In this document: positions 18,956 to 28,033 of the stretch, one piece after another
Position numbering within the stretch: the first letter of the stretch is position 1
Layout: each line of letters starts with the position of its first letter
DNA from: Phycisphaerae bacterium
Lineage (GTDB): Bacteria; Planctomycetota; Phycisphaerae; Phycisphaerales; SM1A02
Assembly: GCA_016795065.1 (NCBI GenBank)
Contig: JAEUIU010000068.1
Coordinates: 24,316-88,315, forward strand
Direction: 5' to 3'
DNA length: 64,000 nt
Translations under genes and position numbers: made by a program
The notes under the pieces: model-generated
Seen by the model: only the letters and a program-made list of their open reading frames with translations
Told to the model about the DNA's origin: nothing
Database searches by the model: none

Positions 18956-21397
18956 TCAGCTCCAACTGCCGATCAGAAGGGCCAGGTCAACCGCATCGGT
19001 GGTTCCGTCGCCGTTGATGTCGCCGAGCCCCGCTCCTCCCCACGCCCCGATCAGGATCGCCAGATCCACTGCGTTGACCACACCGTCGCCGTTGAGGTCG
19101 GCGGGGTTGGCCGGCGGCATGCAGCTCTCGTTGAGGAGAAGCGTCACGTCGTTGGAGAGGGCGTTGGTCACTGCCAGATCAAGCGTCGTGTCGCCGTTCA
19201 GCTCGGCGGCAATGAGCGTTTCGGGCGACGTGCCAACCGGCACCAGTGTGGCTGGGCCGTAGACGCCGGTGCCCGAGTTGGCCAGGATCGACAGGTCGTT
19301 GGAGTCGGTGTTCCGGGTGATCGCGTCGAGGTCGCCGTCGCAATCGAGGTCGGCAAGGATGACCTTCGAAGTGTCAGCGCCATCGGTCTTGTAGATCTTC
19401 GAGATCTCGAAGCCCTTCGGCCCGGCGAACAGGACATTGATGCTGTCCAAGCCCGGCACGTCGCCGTTCGTAGCCGCAACGAGCTCGCTCTGGCCGTCAC
19501 CGTTCAGGTCGCCCGAAGTCAGGCCGTCAGGACGGATCTGGTCGTTGAGGAGGACCGAGCCGGCCGCGACGTAACCGCCGCGACTGAGGCTGAAGAGCGA
19601 GATCGAGCGGTCATCGTGGCTCGCAACCGCGAGTTCAAGGCCGCGGGCCGGGCTCCACTCGCCGAAGGTGATGCCACGCGGATCGACGCCGGTGGCGATG
19701 GTCTGGGTGACGAAGCTGAACGCGCCGCTGTTGCGAACGAATGTGGCAGTGTTTGAGTCGCGGTTGACGACCGCAAGGTCGAGCGTGCCGTTGCCGTCGA
19801 CGTCTGCAGCGATCATGTCGCGGGGGTTGATGCCGACCGAGACCGAGCCGGCCGCGGTAAAGGTGCCCAACACGTTGGCGAAGAAAGCGATGAGCTGGGT
19901 CTGCTTGTAGACGATGGCCATGTCGGCGTCGCCATCGCCATCGAGGTCGCCGGCGATGAGGGCGCCTGGGCTCGCCGATGACGCGAGTTCGACCGTGGGG
20001 CCGAGCTCGAAGTGCCCGCTGCCGTCGTTGACGAGAAGTTGGATCACGTCAGGGGCGTCGACGGCCACGGCGAGGTCGTTGTCGCCGTCGTCATCGAAGT
20101 CGATGGCCGCGATGCCGTCGGGATTGGCGCCGGCCAGCAGCGAGCTTGCCGCGAAGGAATAGCTGCCTTCGGGGCCCGGGTTGCCCCCGGCCAGGATGCA
20201 GTCGATGCAGTTGGGATTCTCGCCTGGCTCGCACACCAGGTCGCCGCACACGATGCCGCCGCCGCCGCCGGTGCCGCAGCCCATGAGCGTGATCGTGATC
20301 GTGTTGCTGGTCGTGTTCGGGACCGCGACGTCGAGATCGGTATCGGTGTCGGCATTGCCGATCGCCAGTCCGCTCGGGTCGATGTCGGTCGCAGCCATGA
20401 CGGGGGCCAGGAAAGTCCCGTCACCGTTGTTCCCGAGGAGTCCGACCGAGTTGGAATCGACGTTGACCACCGCAATGTCCAGGTCGCCGTCGCATTCGAG
20501 GTCGCCGAGCTTGATCCACGTCGCTCCCGCGCCGCCGCTTGAGTAGCTCACTGGCGTGGCGAAGCCGCCCGCGATGCCGCGGAAGATGACCACGCCGCCG
20601 GTCACGCCGGCGTTGGCCGCCGCGGCGATGTCCACGAGGCCGTCCCCGTTGAGGTCGCCTGCTGCGAGGCCGTCCGGACGGGCCACGCCGTTCATGTCGA
20701 GGGTCATCGACGCGGTGAAGGTGTTGGCGCTGTTGGTGTAGATCTCGATGAGACGGTCGTCGTGGCTGCCCACGGCGAGGTCGAGGTCGCTGTCGCCATC
20801 GATGTTCAGGAATGCGACGCCGCGCGGTTCGCCGGCCACGTCGAAACTCGTCACCGAGTAGCCGATCGTCTCGCGGCGAAGGACGCTCACGGTGTCCTCG
20901 GCTCGGTTGGCGACGACCAGATCGATGTCGCCATCGTTGTCCATGTCGCCGGCGGTGATGCCGACGCTCTCCTCGCCGGTGTGATAGGCGCCGATCGTCG
21001 AGAACTCACCGAAGCCGTTGTTGCGGAGGACGAGCACGTCGCTCAGGTTGGTGCGGCAGACAGCCAGATCAAGGTCACCATCGCCATCGGCGTCGTAGGC
21101 TGCGAGGTCGCCCGCGCCGGTGCCCGAGCCGATCAGGAAGGAGGTGCCGAGGACGTAGCTCCCGATGCCGTTCCCGACCAGGAGTTGGATCCGGTCCGGG
21201 TCGTCGGCCGAGGTCGCAATGTCCGGGAAGCCGTCGCCGGTGAAGTCGCCGATGGCGACGCCGTCGGGCCCGTTTCCGGTGGTCAGGGTCATCGAGGACC
21301 CGATGCTGATCTGGGCCTGAACGGCGGATGCGAAGGTGAGAACAAAGGCCACAGCGGCAAGGCGCTCTGGCCAACGGCGGGTTGGCTCTGACATCAT
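18956..21397 (-). CDS. Secreted FG-GAP/VCBS repeat protein with dockerin-like C-terminus
   Basis: 813 residues with a signal peptide (LAAVAFVLTFASAVQAQ). Two halves of about 350 residues each contain FG-GAP-type repeats of the form GDxDxDGDxDLAV, predicted to fold as calcium-binding beta-propellers. The halves are alike in order and wording (for example PDGVAIGDFTGDG against PDGIAAIDFDDDG) and are joined by a Cys-rich linker near residues 372-405 (CGDLVCEPGENPNCIDC), indicating internal duplication. The C-terminus carries two EF-hand-like dockerin repeats, DLNGDGVVNAVDLAILIGAW and DINGDGTTDAVDLALLIGSW. It is a surface or exported protein, probably docked through the C-terminal module. Single gene, with its own terminator. 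Confidence 0.9.
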   Translation of the reverse strand: MMSEPTRRWPERLAAVAFVLTFASAVQAQISIGSSMTLTTGNGPDGVAIGDFTGDGFPDIATSADDPDRIQLLVGNGIGSYVLGTSFLIGSGTGAGDLAAYDADGDGDLDLAVCRTNLSDVLVLRNNGFGEFSTIGAYHTGEESVGITAGDMDNDGDIDLVVANRAEDTVSVLRRETIGYSVTSFDVAGEPRGVAFLNIDGDSDLDLAVGSHDDRLIEIYTNSANTFTASMTLDMNGVARPDGLAAGDLNGDGLVDIAAAANAGVTGGVVIFRGIAGGFATPVSYSSGGAGATWIKLGDLECDGDLDIAVVNVDSNSVGLLGNNGDGTFLAPVMAATDIDPSGLAIGNADTDTDLDVAVPNTTSNTITITLMGCGTGGGGGIVCGDLVCEPGENPNCIDCILAGGNPGPEGSYSFAASSLLAGANPDGIAAIDFDDDGDNDLAVAVDAPDVIQLLVNDGSGHFELGPTVELASSASPGALIAGDLDGDGDADMAIVYKQTQLIAFFANVLGTFTAAGSVSVGINPRDMIAADVDGNGTLDLAVVNRDSNTATFVRNSGAFSFVTQTIATGVDPRGITFGEWSPARGLELAVASHDDRSISLFSLSRGGYVAAGSVLLNDQIRPDGLTSGDLNGDGQSELVAATNGDVPGLDSINVLFAGPKGFEISKIYKTDGADTSKVILADLDCDGDLDAITRNTDSNDLSILANSGTGVYGPATLVPVGTSPETLIAAELNGDTTLDLAVTNALSNDVTLLLNESCMPPANPADLNGDGVVNAVDLAILIGAWGGAGLGDINGDGTTDAVDLALLIGSWS

Positions 21398-21518
21398 GGG
21401 TGTAGTCCGAGGTGTGGCGACTCATCCCGAGCCGCGTGTGTGCGGAAGGAGAGTCACGCCCCATGCTGCAGATACAACACGCCGTCAACTTCTGCTTCGA
21501 GCCGCCGATATCCCGTGT

Positions 21519-22628
21519 TCAGGCGGCCTGTCTCGCCAGCGGGCGGGATGGGGCCTTGGCTGGAGGCCGTGGGGTCGCGGCTTGGCCTGGCTTCTCACTG
21601 CTCGCCGTTTTCCCCTGCAGCGTTCGGACCGAGCCGATGCTTTCCGATACCTGTTCGGTGTTGTGCCGAACGTCGGCGATGCTGGCCGCGATTCCCTGCG
21701 TGGCGGAGGCCTGATCGGCGACGGCCCGCGAGATCGTCGCCGCACTCTGTGAGACGCGCTCGGCCGACGTGTTGACGTCGCCGATCAATGTCACCACTTG
21801 CTGAAGGATGCCGCGCATCGCGCTGATCTGTTCGCCAATCTGACCGCTTGCCTTGGACACGCTTTGCGAAAGATCCTGAACCTCGCGGGCCACGATCGCG
21901 AAGCCGCGCCCTGCCTCGCCAGCCCGTGCCGCTTCGATACTCGCGTTCAACGCCAGAAGATGGGTCTGTTCGGCGATGGTGCTGATCACGGCGATGATCT
22001 TGCTGACCGCCTGGGCCGAGGTTCCCAGTTGTCCCACCGCGGCAGTTGCTTCGGCGGCCTTCTCTACGACGGTCTGGCTCTCGCGCGAGGAATCCTGCAC
22101 TTGGCTCACGATCTCGCGACCTTCCTCATCCAACTGCTCGCAGGCCATGGCCACGGTCCCGACCGAGCTTGCCGTATTGCGGGCGAGCGTTCCGATCTCG
22201 GCAAGCTGTCGCGAGTTCTCGCGCATCTTCCGACCGGCCTCGTTGATCACAAGCGAACTCTGACGGAAGCCACCATGAAGTCCACGCAAGAGAATCGGGC
22301 GATGGAACTGTTCGCGGCTGCAATGGGCCATGGCGGCCGACGCCTCCCGCACGAAGGCGTCGGACATGTCCAGCAGGTGGTTGATGGCAACTCCCATGCG
22401 GCCGAGATCGGTACTCGCATCGAGGACCATGATGCGGGCCTCGGCGTCGCCACGCGACGCTCGCTCGCAGACATCGATGATCTCGGCGGTGAGTTGGGCG
22501 TCGCTCTTTGTCCGCGGGCGACGGTCTCGCAACCCGGGGATGAGTGCGATGGCCTTGGCGAAGGCACCGCGAAAGGGGGTGAGAAGCGAGTCGGCGAGTC
22601 GAGCGAAGAGGGGCCGGAGAGATGTCAT
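21519..22628 (-). CDS. Cytoplasmic methyl-accepting chemotaxis protein
   Basis: 369 residues with no membrane helix. The C-terminal two thirds is an MCP signalling coiled coil; the hairpin tip that contacts CheA/CheW is recognisable as [20 protein letters not shown] followed by [16 protein letters not shown] (about residues 222-257). The N-terminal region (to about 130) is helical with no named sensor. A Pro/Ala-rich tail follows the coiled coil. Its ATG overlaps the stop of the PAS protein gene by four bases (ATGA, 22625-22628), so the two are translationally coupled and probably function as a split Aer-like receptor. No other che genes are in the window. Confidence 0.9.
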   Translation of the reverse strand: MTSLRPLFARLADSLLTPFRGAFAKAIALIPGLRDRRPRTKSDAQLTAEIIDVCERASRGDAEARIMVLDASTDLGRMGVAINHLLDMSDAFVREASAAMAHCSREQFHRPILLRGLHGGFRQSSLVINEAGRKMRENSRQLAEIGTLARNTASSVGTVAMACEQLDEEGREIVSQVQDSSRESQTVVEKAAEATAAVGQLGTSAQAVSKIIAVISTIAEQTHLLALNASIEAARAGEAGRGFAIVAREVQDLSQSVSKASGQIGEQISAMRGILQQVVTLIGDVNTSAERVSQSAATISRAVADQASATQGIAASIADVRHNTEQVSESIGSVRTLQGKTASSEKPGQAATPRPPAKAPSRPLARQAA

Positions 22629-23179
22629 GCTGCGGCGTCCAAGGTGGTGTGGCGGGAGAGGCTGAAGACAAACTCGCCGTAGCTGATGTTGTTCTGTTGG
22701 AGCAGGTCGACGACCGCCTTGAAGCTGGCGGCGATTCCTGCTCGAGGATCGGAGTGGGAGCTTTCGACACCGCGCAGCGTCTTGTAGAGGTCCCGAACCT
22801 TGGGCAGGGCGTCGGGGTAGGGGACGCGGCGGCTTGAGTGGTAGCCGATCATGCGGCCTTGAGCGTCGTAGCTGGGCGTCACATGCGCGAAGACCCAGTA
22901 GTGGTCGCCGTTCTTGGCCTGGTTGATGACGTAGGCGAATATCTCCTGTCCGGTCGAAAGCGTGTCCCAGAGGAGCTTGAAGACGCAGCGGGGCATGTCC
23001 GGATGGCGGATCAGGTTGTGCGGCTGGCCGACCAGTTCGCTCGCGCTGAAGCCCGAGACTCGTTGAAAGACGTCGTTGGCATAGGTGATGACACCGGCCA
23101 AGTCAGTCTTGCTGACGATGATCTCGTCCTGGCCGAAGGTGACCTCCCGGCCGGAAGGTGGAATCGCAAGGCGTCGCAT
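22625..23179 (-). CDS. Aer-like PAS domain protein
   Basis: 184 residues, almost entirely one PAS domain: [39 protein letters not shown], and the core strand [16 protein letters not shown], matching the FAD-binding PAS domain of the aerotaxis receptor Aer, including the NxIRHPDMP signature. A short C-terminal helical region may contact the MCP encoded directly downstream. The two genes overlap by ATGA. In Aer both parts are one polypeptide with a membrane anchor; here the anchor is absent and the parts are separate. It likely reports redox or oxygen state to the chemotaxis kinase. FAD binding is by analogy only. Confidence 0.9.
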   Translation of the reverse strand: MRRLAIPPSGREVTFGQDEIIVSKTDLAGVITYANDVFQRVSGFSASELVGQPHNLIRHPDMPRCVFKLLWDTLSTGQEIFAYVINQAKNGDHYWVFAHVTPSYDAQGRMIGYHSSRRVPYPDALPKVRDLYKTLRGVESSHSDPRAGIAASFKAVVDLLQQNNISYGEFVFSLSRHTTLDAAA

Positions 23180-23317
23180 GATTGCCCTTCACATCGGTCA
23201 ATTGCAGACGCATCCAGAGCGGCATTCGATCGGCGGCATCGCTCTGCTCTATTTCTAACGCGGAGCGGGCTTCCGGAATGTGTTGCGATACTCAAGCAGC
23301 GGTCCCGGGGATTGGGG

Positions 23318-26300
23318 CTAACGAGGCTCAAGCTCGCTCGATTCGCCTCGCGAATCCGGCTGGGGCCCGATTCGGGAGAGCGTGCGTTGGCTCCAATGAT
23401 CCCATCGCCTGAGATCCCATATGACGGACTCTCCCCACGCGCCGGCCACAGCCATGCGCATGCCGTCGGGGGACATGGAGCAACCGGTGATGTCGCTTGA
23501 AGGGAAAGGGTCGAATTCGAAAAGGACCCGGCGGCTGGTCACGTCCCAGACCCGCACCGACCCATCCGCGGCGGAGGCAAAGACGAGCGGTGCCGCTCCC
23601 GGTGCCGTTGGAACCCATCCGGCCCGTGTTACCAGGGCAACCGCGCCGTTGAGTTGAGCGATGACCTCCAGGCTCCTCGCGTCCCGCAGCTCGACGTACC
23701 GACCCCACGACCCAACGGCGAGCGTACTGCCATCGGGGGAGAACTCCACCGACCATGGCGTAACCAATCCGGCTGACCGCGACACGATCGGATCGCCTTC
23801 AACACTCCAAAGCCGAATGTGATGATCACGAGCGGTTGTCGCCAATCGCTGACTATCCGGGGACCAGTTGACGCTGATTCCTTGGAGGGAGCCGAGTGGG
23901 AGTGATGCGAGCACCGAGAGGCTCGGTACCTCAAGGAGTTTCGCGGTCCGGTCGCGGCCAATGATCGCCAGTCGGCGTCCATCAGGAGAGAAGCTCACGC
24001 TCAGCGCCGAGGTCGGATCGACGCCGTAGAAGAGGCCGCGTGGCGCGCCGTCGCTCGCATTCGAGAGCCAGAGCTTGCCATCGTCGCCGCCACTGGCGAA
24101 GTACTGCCCGTCCGACGAGAAGGCCAACGCCTTGACCCTGTCGAGGTGTTGGGGCGGCGTGGCGAGTGTGTCGCCTGTCCGGGCATCGATGATGCGGGTT
24201 GTGCCGAACCCGTCGCCTAGAGCGAGACGCACGCCGTCTGGAGCAAACATACATGCCGACCGGCCGCTGAGCTGCGGCCCCGGGACGCCCCCGGATAGGC
24301 GATCAAGCGACCACGTGCGAAGAATGCCCTCCGCATGGCCAGAGATCGCGAGGTTGCGCTCGGGACAGAAGTGCGTTGTGAAGTTCCCGGTCGGAAGGGA
24401 GCCAATGCGCTCGCGAAAGTGGGAGCCCGCCGTCCACCGATCAATGGTCCACCAACCGCTGACCAAGACCGAGCCGTCGCGGCCGTCGACGGTGAGGGCG
24501 GGCGGCTTGCCGTTCATGGCATCGAAACTGTCGATCTCCATGCCGCGTTCGAGGTCCCAAATGCGCACCAGCCGCTCGTCGCCGACGCTGTAGCCCCGCA
24601 GGGAGACCTGATCGACATGGAGCGCGGAGACGCCGCCAATGAAATGTCGGCCCAGGAAGCGAAGCTGCCCGCTGGCGATATCAGCGGTCATGACCACGCC
24701 GTCGCTGCGTCCGATGAGGAGGCGTTTGGAATCGATGAAGTCGAGGCGTGAGGCCATCGGCTTCGCCGCGATCGCCTGCGACGTGCCAGTCACGGTGTCC
24801 ACGACGAGGACATCCCCTGATTCTGAAGAGTAGGCAACCAGATGCGCTGCGTCGTTGTTGAACGTGGCGATGTCCCGGATGCGTCGAGGGAGCGGAGGGA
24901 GATCGGTGAGGTGCTCAAGCCAGGGCAACGTGAGAGCGTGCAGCGTCCCGGCAACTGTTCCGACGTAGGCGATGTCGTTGGTCTCATCGACCGTCACCCA
25001 CCAGCCGGGGCTTGCGAGATCGATCCGACGGAGGAGTTGGCCGTCCAGGTCGCTGACGGCGACGCACCCATCGGCTGCGCAGGAGACCACAAGATCCATG
25101 CTCGGGGCGAAGCCGATCGAGGTGACCTCGAGGTCATGCGGTTGCCAATCCACCATGCGCGGATGACGAGCGGCGATCTCGCGACGTGCCCAGATGAGCG
25201 GCACATCAGGGCCGCTCCGGACACTCTCGCCGGTGCGTCGCCGGAGGACCTCCTCGGCGCTGGCCACGCTTCCGCCACGGGCGAGAAGGCGGGCCTGTTC
25301 AAGCTGGCTCGCGTCCAACTCCGCAGCCAAGGCTCGGCCGGTGGCCTCGGCGAGACGGGTGGCCTGTGACTCGGCGAAGGCGAGCTTGGTCAGCCGTTCT
25401 GCTTCGATCATCGATCGCACCGCAAGGGCGATGACCGCGAACACAATCACCCCGATGAGACTCAGCGGCCAGCGATGCCGTCGGGCTTGCCGCATGAGAA
25501 CGTAGAGCGATGCGTCGGCCCGGGCAGCGACCGCCTCGCCGCGTAGGTGCCGTTCCAGATCAGCCGCAAGGTCGGCCACCGATTGATAACGCCGTCGCGG
25601 TTCCTTGGCCAGGGCCTTGCGTGCGATGGCATCGAGGTCGCCGCGCAAGCTCGGGTCGATCGAGCTCAAGAGCGGCGGATCGGTCTCGCGCAAGGTCGTG
25701 ATCGCTTCGGCAAGCCCCTTACCGCGAACGTCGTAAGGGCGCTTTCCGGTGAGCAGCTCATAGAGGATGACACCGAGGGCGTAGACATCGGTGCGGACAT
25801 CGACGGCATCGGGGTCGCCCGAGACCTGCTCGGGGCTCATGTAGGAGAGCGTCCCGACCAACTGGCCCGGGCTGGTCAGGATCGTGGCCGCATCCCAGGC
25901 TTCTCCCAGAACGCGGGCGACGCCGAAGTCCAGGACCTTCGGCCGCCCCAAGGCAGCGTCTCCCGAGGCGTCGGCATCCGGCTCGGCGAGCAGGATGTTG
26001 CTTGGCTTGAGATCACGATGAATGACGCCACGGCGGTGGGCGAAGGCCACGGCATCACAGACCTGGAGGAAGAGTCTCAGTCGTGACGACCGGTCAAGCC
26101 CACGTTCGTTGGCTGCCACGACCAGCGGCTTCCCGCGCACCAGTTCCATCGAGATCCACGCCGGACCTTCTCCCACTTCATCACCGAAGCCAGCCTCGTG
26201 GATCTGGGCGATGCCGGGATGTTGAAGCCGGGCCAAGACTTCGGCTTCAAGGGCGAAGCGCCGAAGGGCGTCGTCGGCGTCCGAACTTCCCACCCGCAGG

Positions 26301-26701
26301 GCCTTGAGGGCAACGAGACGGCGCGGCGTCGCCTGCTCCGCCTCGTAGACCGTGCCCATGCCGCCTTCGCCGATCGTTCGGATGATGCGGTAACGTCCCT
26401 GAAGTACCGGCGGACGCTCGAGTCGACTCGAACCTCGCTTGGCTGCCGCATCGAAGACCGCTCGGACACCGGCCCCCGTCGCGACCATCGATCCGGTGCG
26501 GGCCGGGTCGTCCTCAGCCAACATGCGTTCAACCGCGGCCCGCAGAAGAGGGTCTTGACCGCAGCGGGCACCTAAGGCGGCGGCTCGCTCGGCAGGAGGG
26601 AGATCACAGACCTCTAGAAAGAGATCAAGGGCCGCGCGGACATTGGCCGGGCGGTCGGGTTGCGCCGACGGGGCGGTGTGCTCTCCTGCAGTCGCGTCCA
26701 C
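23318..26701 (-). CDS. Ser/Thr protein kinase with transmembrane helix and WD40 propellers
   Basis: 1,127 residues. The kinase domain spans about residues 103-370: IGEGGMGTVYEAE (110-122), the lysine in VALKALR (133), catalytic HRDLKPSNIL, DFGVARVLGE and YMSPEQVSGD. One membrane helix (about 412-435, SLIGVIVFAVIALAV) and a coiled-coil-like stretch follow, then WD40-like repeats from about residue 500 to the end (for example FSSDGQYFASGGDDGKLWLS). PknB-type kinases fused to propellers are typical planctomycete receptors. Divergent from the globin/ECF-sigma pair, with 301 bases between, which fits the recurring association of such kinases with ECF factors in this phylum; a regulatory link is inferred. 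Confidence 0.93.
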   Translation of the reverse strand: MDATAGEHTAPSAQPDRPANVRAALDLFLEVCDLPPAERAAALGARCGQDPLLRAAVERMLAEDDPARTGSMVATGAGVRAVFDAAAKRGSSRLERPPVLQGRYRIIRTIGEGGMGTVYEAEQATPRRLVALKALRVGSSDADDALRRFALEAEVLARLQHPGIAQIHEAGFGDEVGEGPAWISMELVRGKPLVVAANERGLDRSSRLRLFLQVCDAVAFAHRRGVIHRDLKPSNILLAEPDADASGDAALGRPKVLDFGVARVLGEAWDAATILTSPGQLVGTLSYMSPEQVSGDPDAVDVRTDVYALGVILYELLTGKRPYDVRGKGLAEAITTLRETDPPLLSSIDPSLRGDLDAIARKALAKEPRRRYQSVADLAADLERHLRGEAVAARADASLYVLMRQARRHRWPLSLIGVIVFAVIALAVRSMIEAERLTKLAFAESQATRLAEATGRALAAELDASQLEQARLLARGGSVASAEEVLRRRTGESVRSGPDVPLIWARREIAARHPRMVDWQPHDLEVTSIGFAPSMDLVVSCAADGCVAVSDLDGQLLRRIDLASPGWWVTVDETNDIAYVGTVAGTLHALTLPWLEHLTDLPPLPRRIRDIATFNNDAAHLVAYSSESGDVLVVDTVTGTSQAIAAKPMASRLDFIDSKRLLIGRSDGVVMTADIASGQLRFLGRHFIGGVSALHVDQVSLRGYSVGDERLVRIWDLERGMEIDSFDAMNGKPPALTVDGRDGSVLVSGWWTIDRWTAGSHFRERIGSLPTGNFTTHFCPERNLAISGHAEGILRTWSLDRLSGGVPGPQLSGRSACMFAPDGVRLALGDGFGTTRIIDARTGDTLATPPQHLDRVKALAFSSDGQYFASGGDDGKLWLSNASDGAPRGLFYGVDPTSALSVSFSPDGRRLAIIGRDRTAKLLEVPSLSVLASLPLGSLQGISVNWSPDSQRLATTARDHHIRLWSVEGDPIVSRSAGLVTPWSVEFSPDGSTLAVGSWGRYVELRDARSLEVIAQLNGAVALVTRAGWVPTAPGAAPLVFASAADGSVRVWDVTSRRVLFEFDPFPSSDITGCSMSPDGMRMAVAGAWGESVIWDLRRWDHWSQRTLSRIGPQPDSRGESSELEPR

Positions 26702-26736
26702 GGTCGACTACGGTACCGTCGTTGGGACAGGGATCT

Positions 26737-26900
26737 AGCAGCCCGTGGCGAAAATCATTCGGGCTGCGGACGAAGGGGAAGGCAGATTTCTTCGGCGCCG
26801 CAACTCGCTCGTATCGCTGCGGATACTGCTTCGTTGCAGCTTCTCGAACTCTGCCTTTCCCTCCGCCCTCGCTACCAAAGCACTTTCGCCACGGGCTGCT
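26737..26900. repeat. 164-bp imperfect palindrome with 17-bp perfect ends (MITE-like)
   Basis: The ends AGCAGCCCGTGGCGAAA (26737-26753) and its exact reverse complement (26884-26900) bound the element. Inside them nested pairs continue: GGGGAAGGCAGA against TCTGCCTTTCCC, GCCGCAAC against GTTGCAGC, and a central GTATC/GATAC, so the whole unit could fold as one long hairpin. No flanking target-site duplication was recognised. It fills over half of the 301-bp gap between the kinase and globin genes; the rest, to 27002, contains only a small AGCCG/CGGCT hairpin and no gene. Confidence 0.8.
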
Positions 26901-27002
26901 CGTCCGCATTTTCCGTGGTTGGTGCGGGCTGAGAGACTTTTTGGGCGGGGAGCCGACATCCGGCTGCGCCTCGCTAGGGCCTCTTGCGTGATCGTCCGGC
27001 CG

Positions 27003-27464
27003 ATGTCTATCCATCGCCATCCTCTTTCGTCCTCGGGGGCTGTCCCGGGCCTCAAGCCTGACTTGGAGCTGGCCGAGCGGCTGGAGAAAAGTGCCGCCCT
27101 CTGTGTCCCCTTCAGCGGTCGCTTCGCCGAGCGGTTCTACGACCGGCTGTTCGCCCGCGTGCCACCGGTCCGAGCGATGTTCCCCGCAGACATGACCAAG
27201 CAGCGAGAGAAGCTTGGGCAGACCCTCGATCATGTCATCGCCCACATCCGCAGTGCCGACGACCTCTCGAAGGACCTCAAGGAACTCGGTGACCGGCACG
27301 TCGGCTATGGGGCGAAGCCTGAACACTATGTCGTCGTCATCGAGGAACTCGTCGCGACCATGGCCGAGCTCGGAGGAGCCGGGTTCACCTCCGAGGATGC
27401 CGAAGACTGGAAGCTGGCTCTGCGGGTGATCTCCGAGCGCATGATCGGCGGAGCCCTCCCTTGA
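27003..27464 (+). CDS. Single-domain globin
   Basis: 153 residues from the ATG at 27003; the frame is open upstream into the palindrome, which is not protein-like. The sequence fits the haem-binding domain of flavohaemoglobins and single-domain globins: FAERFYDRLFARVPPVRAMF in helices A-C, and ELGDRHVGYGAKPEHY containing the proximal His, then helices G-H to the C-terminus. No reductase domain follows. Such globins bind O2 or NO. Its TGA stop overlaps the TTG start of the sigma factor gene (TTGA), so translation of the two is probably coupled. Confidence 0.88.
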   Translation: MSIHRHPLSSSGAVPGLKPDLELAERLEKSAALCVPFSGRFAERFYDRLFARVPPVRAMFPADMTKQREKLGQTLDHVIAHIRSADDLSKDLKELGDRHVGYGAKPEHYVVVIEELVATMAELGGAGFTSEDAEDWKLALRVISERMIGGALP

Positions 27465-28033
27465 CTCTTCCAGACCCCCATGAGGCGACGTTGCTGTTGA
27501 AGGCCGCGGCGGCAGGCGACTCGGTCGCCGCCGAGAAGCTCCTTCCCCTTGTCTATGGACGGCTGCGAGCCCTCGCCGGTTCGTATCTCCAAGGCCGCGT
27601 CGAACACATCCTCCAACCGACGGCGTTGGTGCATGAGGCGTACCTGCGGCTCTTTCAGATGCAGGAGCCCGCCAACGACCGGTCCCACTTTCTCGCCATC
27701 GCGGCGACGGCCATGCGGCAGATCCTCGCCGACCATGCTCGACGGAAGAAGTCAACGAAGCGAGGCGGAGATCGGGGCAAGCTCGAATTCGACAAGGCCC
27801 TCGTCAACGACCTTGCCGCCGACGATGGCGACCGCGACGGACTGGTCGCCTTGCATGAGGCGCTTCAGGCGCTCGCGTTGGCGGATGAGCGGCGCTACAA
27901 GGTTGTGGAGCTGCGGTTCCTCGGCGGCCTTTCCGTGGAAGAGACCGCTCGGACGCTAGGTATCTCCGAACGCACCGTCGAAAGCGACTGGCGGGCGGCT
28001 CGGGCGTGGCTCAAGATGGCCCTGGCGGAGTGA
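27461..28033 (+). CDS. ECF RNA polymerase sigma factor
   Basis: 190 residues, TTG start overlapping the globin stop. Region 2 is visible as LQPTALVHEAYLRLF followed by HFLAIAATAMRQILADHARR, and region 4 as RYKVVELRFLGGLSVEETA followed by LGISERTVESDWRAARAWL. The HEAYLRL and MRxILxDHARR texts mark the planctomycete-rich ECF group often encoded beside PknB-type kinases. No anti-sigma factor gene is adjacent, so activity may be set by phosphorylation, with the divergent kinase (23318-26701) the obvious candidate; that link is inferred. The last 23 bases overlap the convergent FAD/Fe-S dehydrogenase gene. Confidence 0.93.
   Translation: MTLPDPHEATLLLKAAAAGDSVAAEKLLPLVYGRLRALAGSYLQGRVEHILQPTALVHEAYLRLFQMQEPANDRSHFLAIAATAMRQILADHARRKKSTKRGGDRGKLEFDKALVNDLAADDGDRDGLVALHEALQALALADERRYKVVELRFLGGLSVEETARTLGISERTVESDWRAARAWLKMALAE

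Noticed and set aside
15463..19017. Long plus-strand frames (15463-16875, 17629-19017) across the STAND-like gene
   Set aside because: They mirror the repeats of the minus-strand gene and contain no recognisable domain.
14032..21397. Multi-gene antiphage island around the STAND-like gene
   Set aside because: Neighbours are a peptidase (convergent) and an FG-GAP protein with its own terminator; no nuclease, methylase or toxin gene is adjacent.
26745..27002. N-terminal extension of the globin (86 extra codons)
   Set aside because: The extra codons lie inside the palindromic element and give an Arg/Ser-rich sequence unlike any globin; start moved to 27003.
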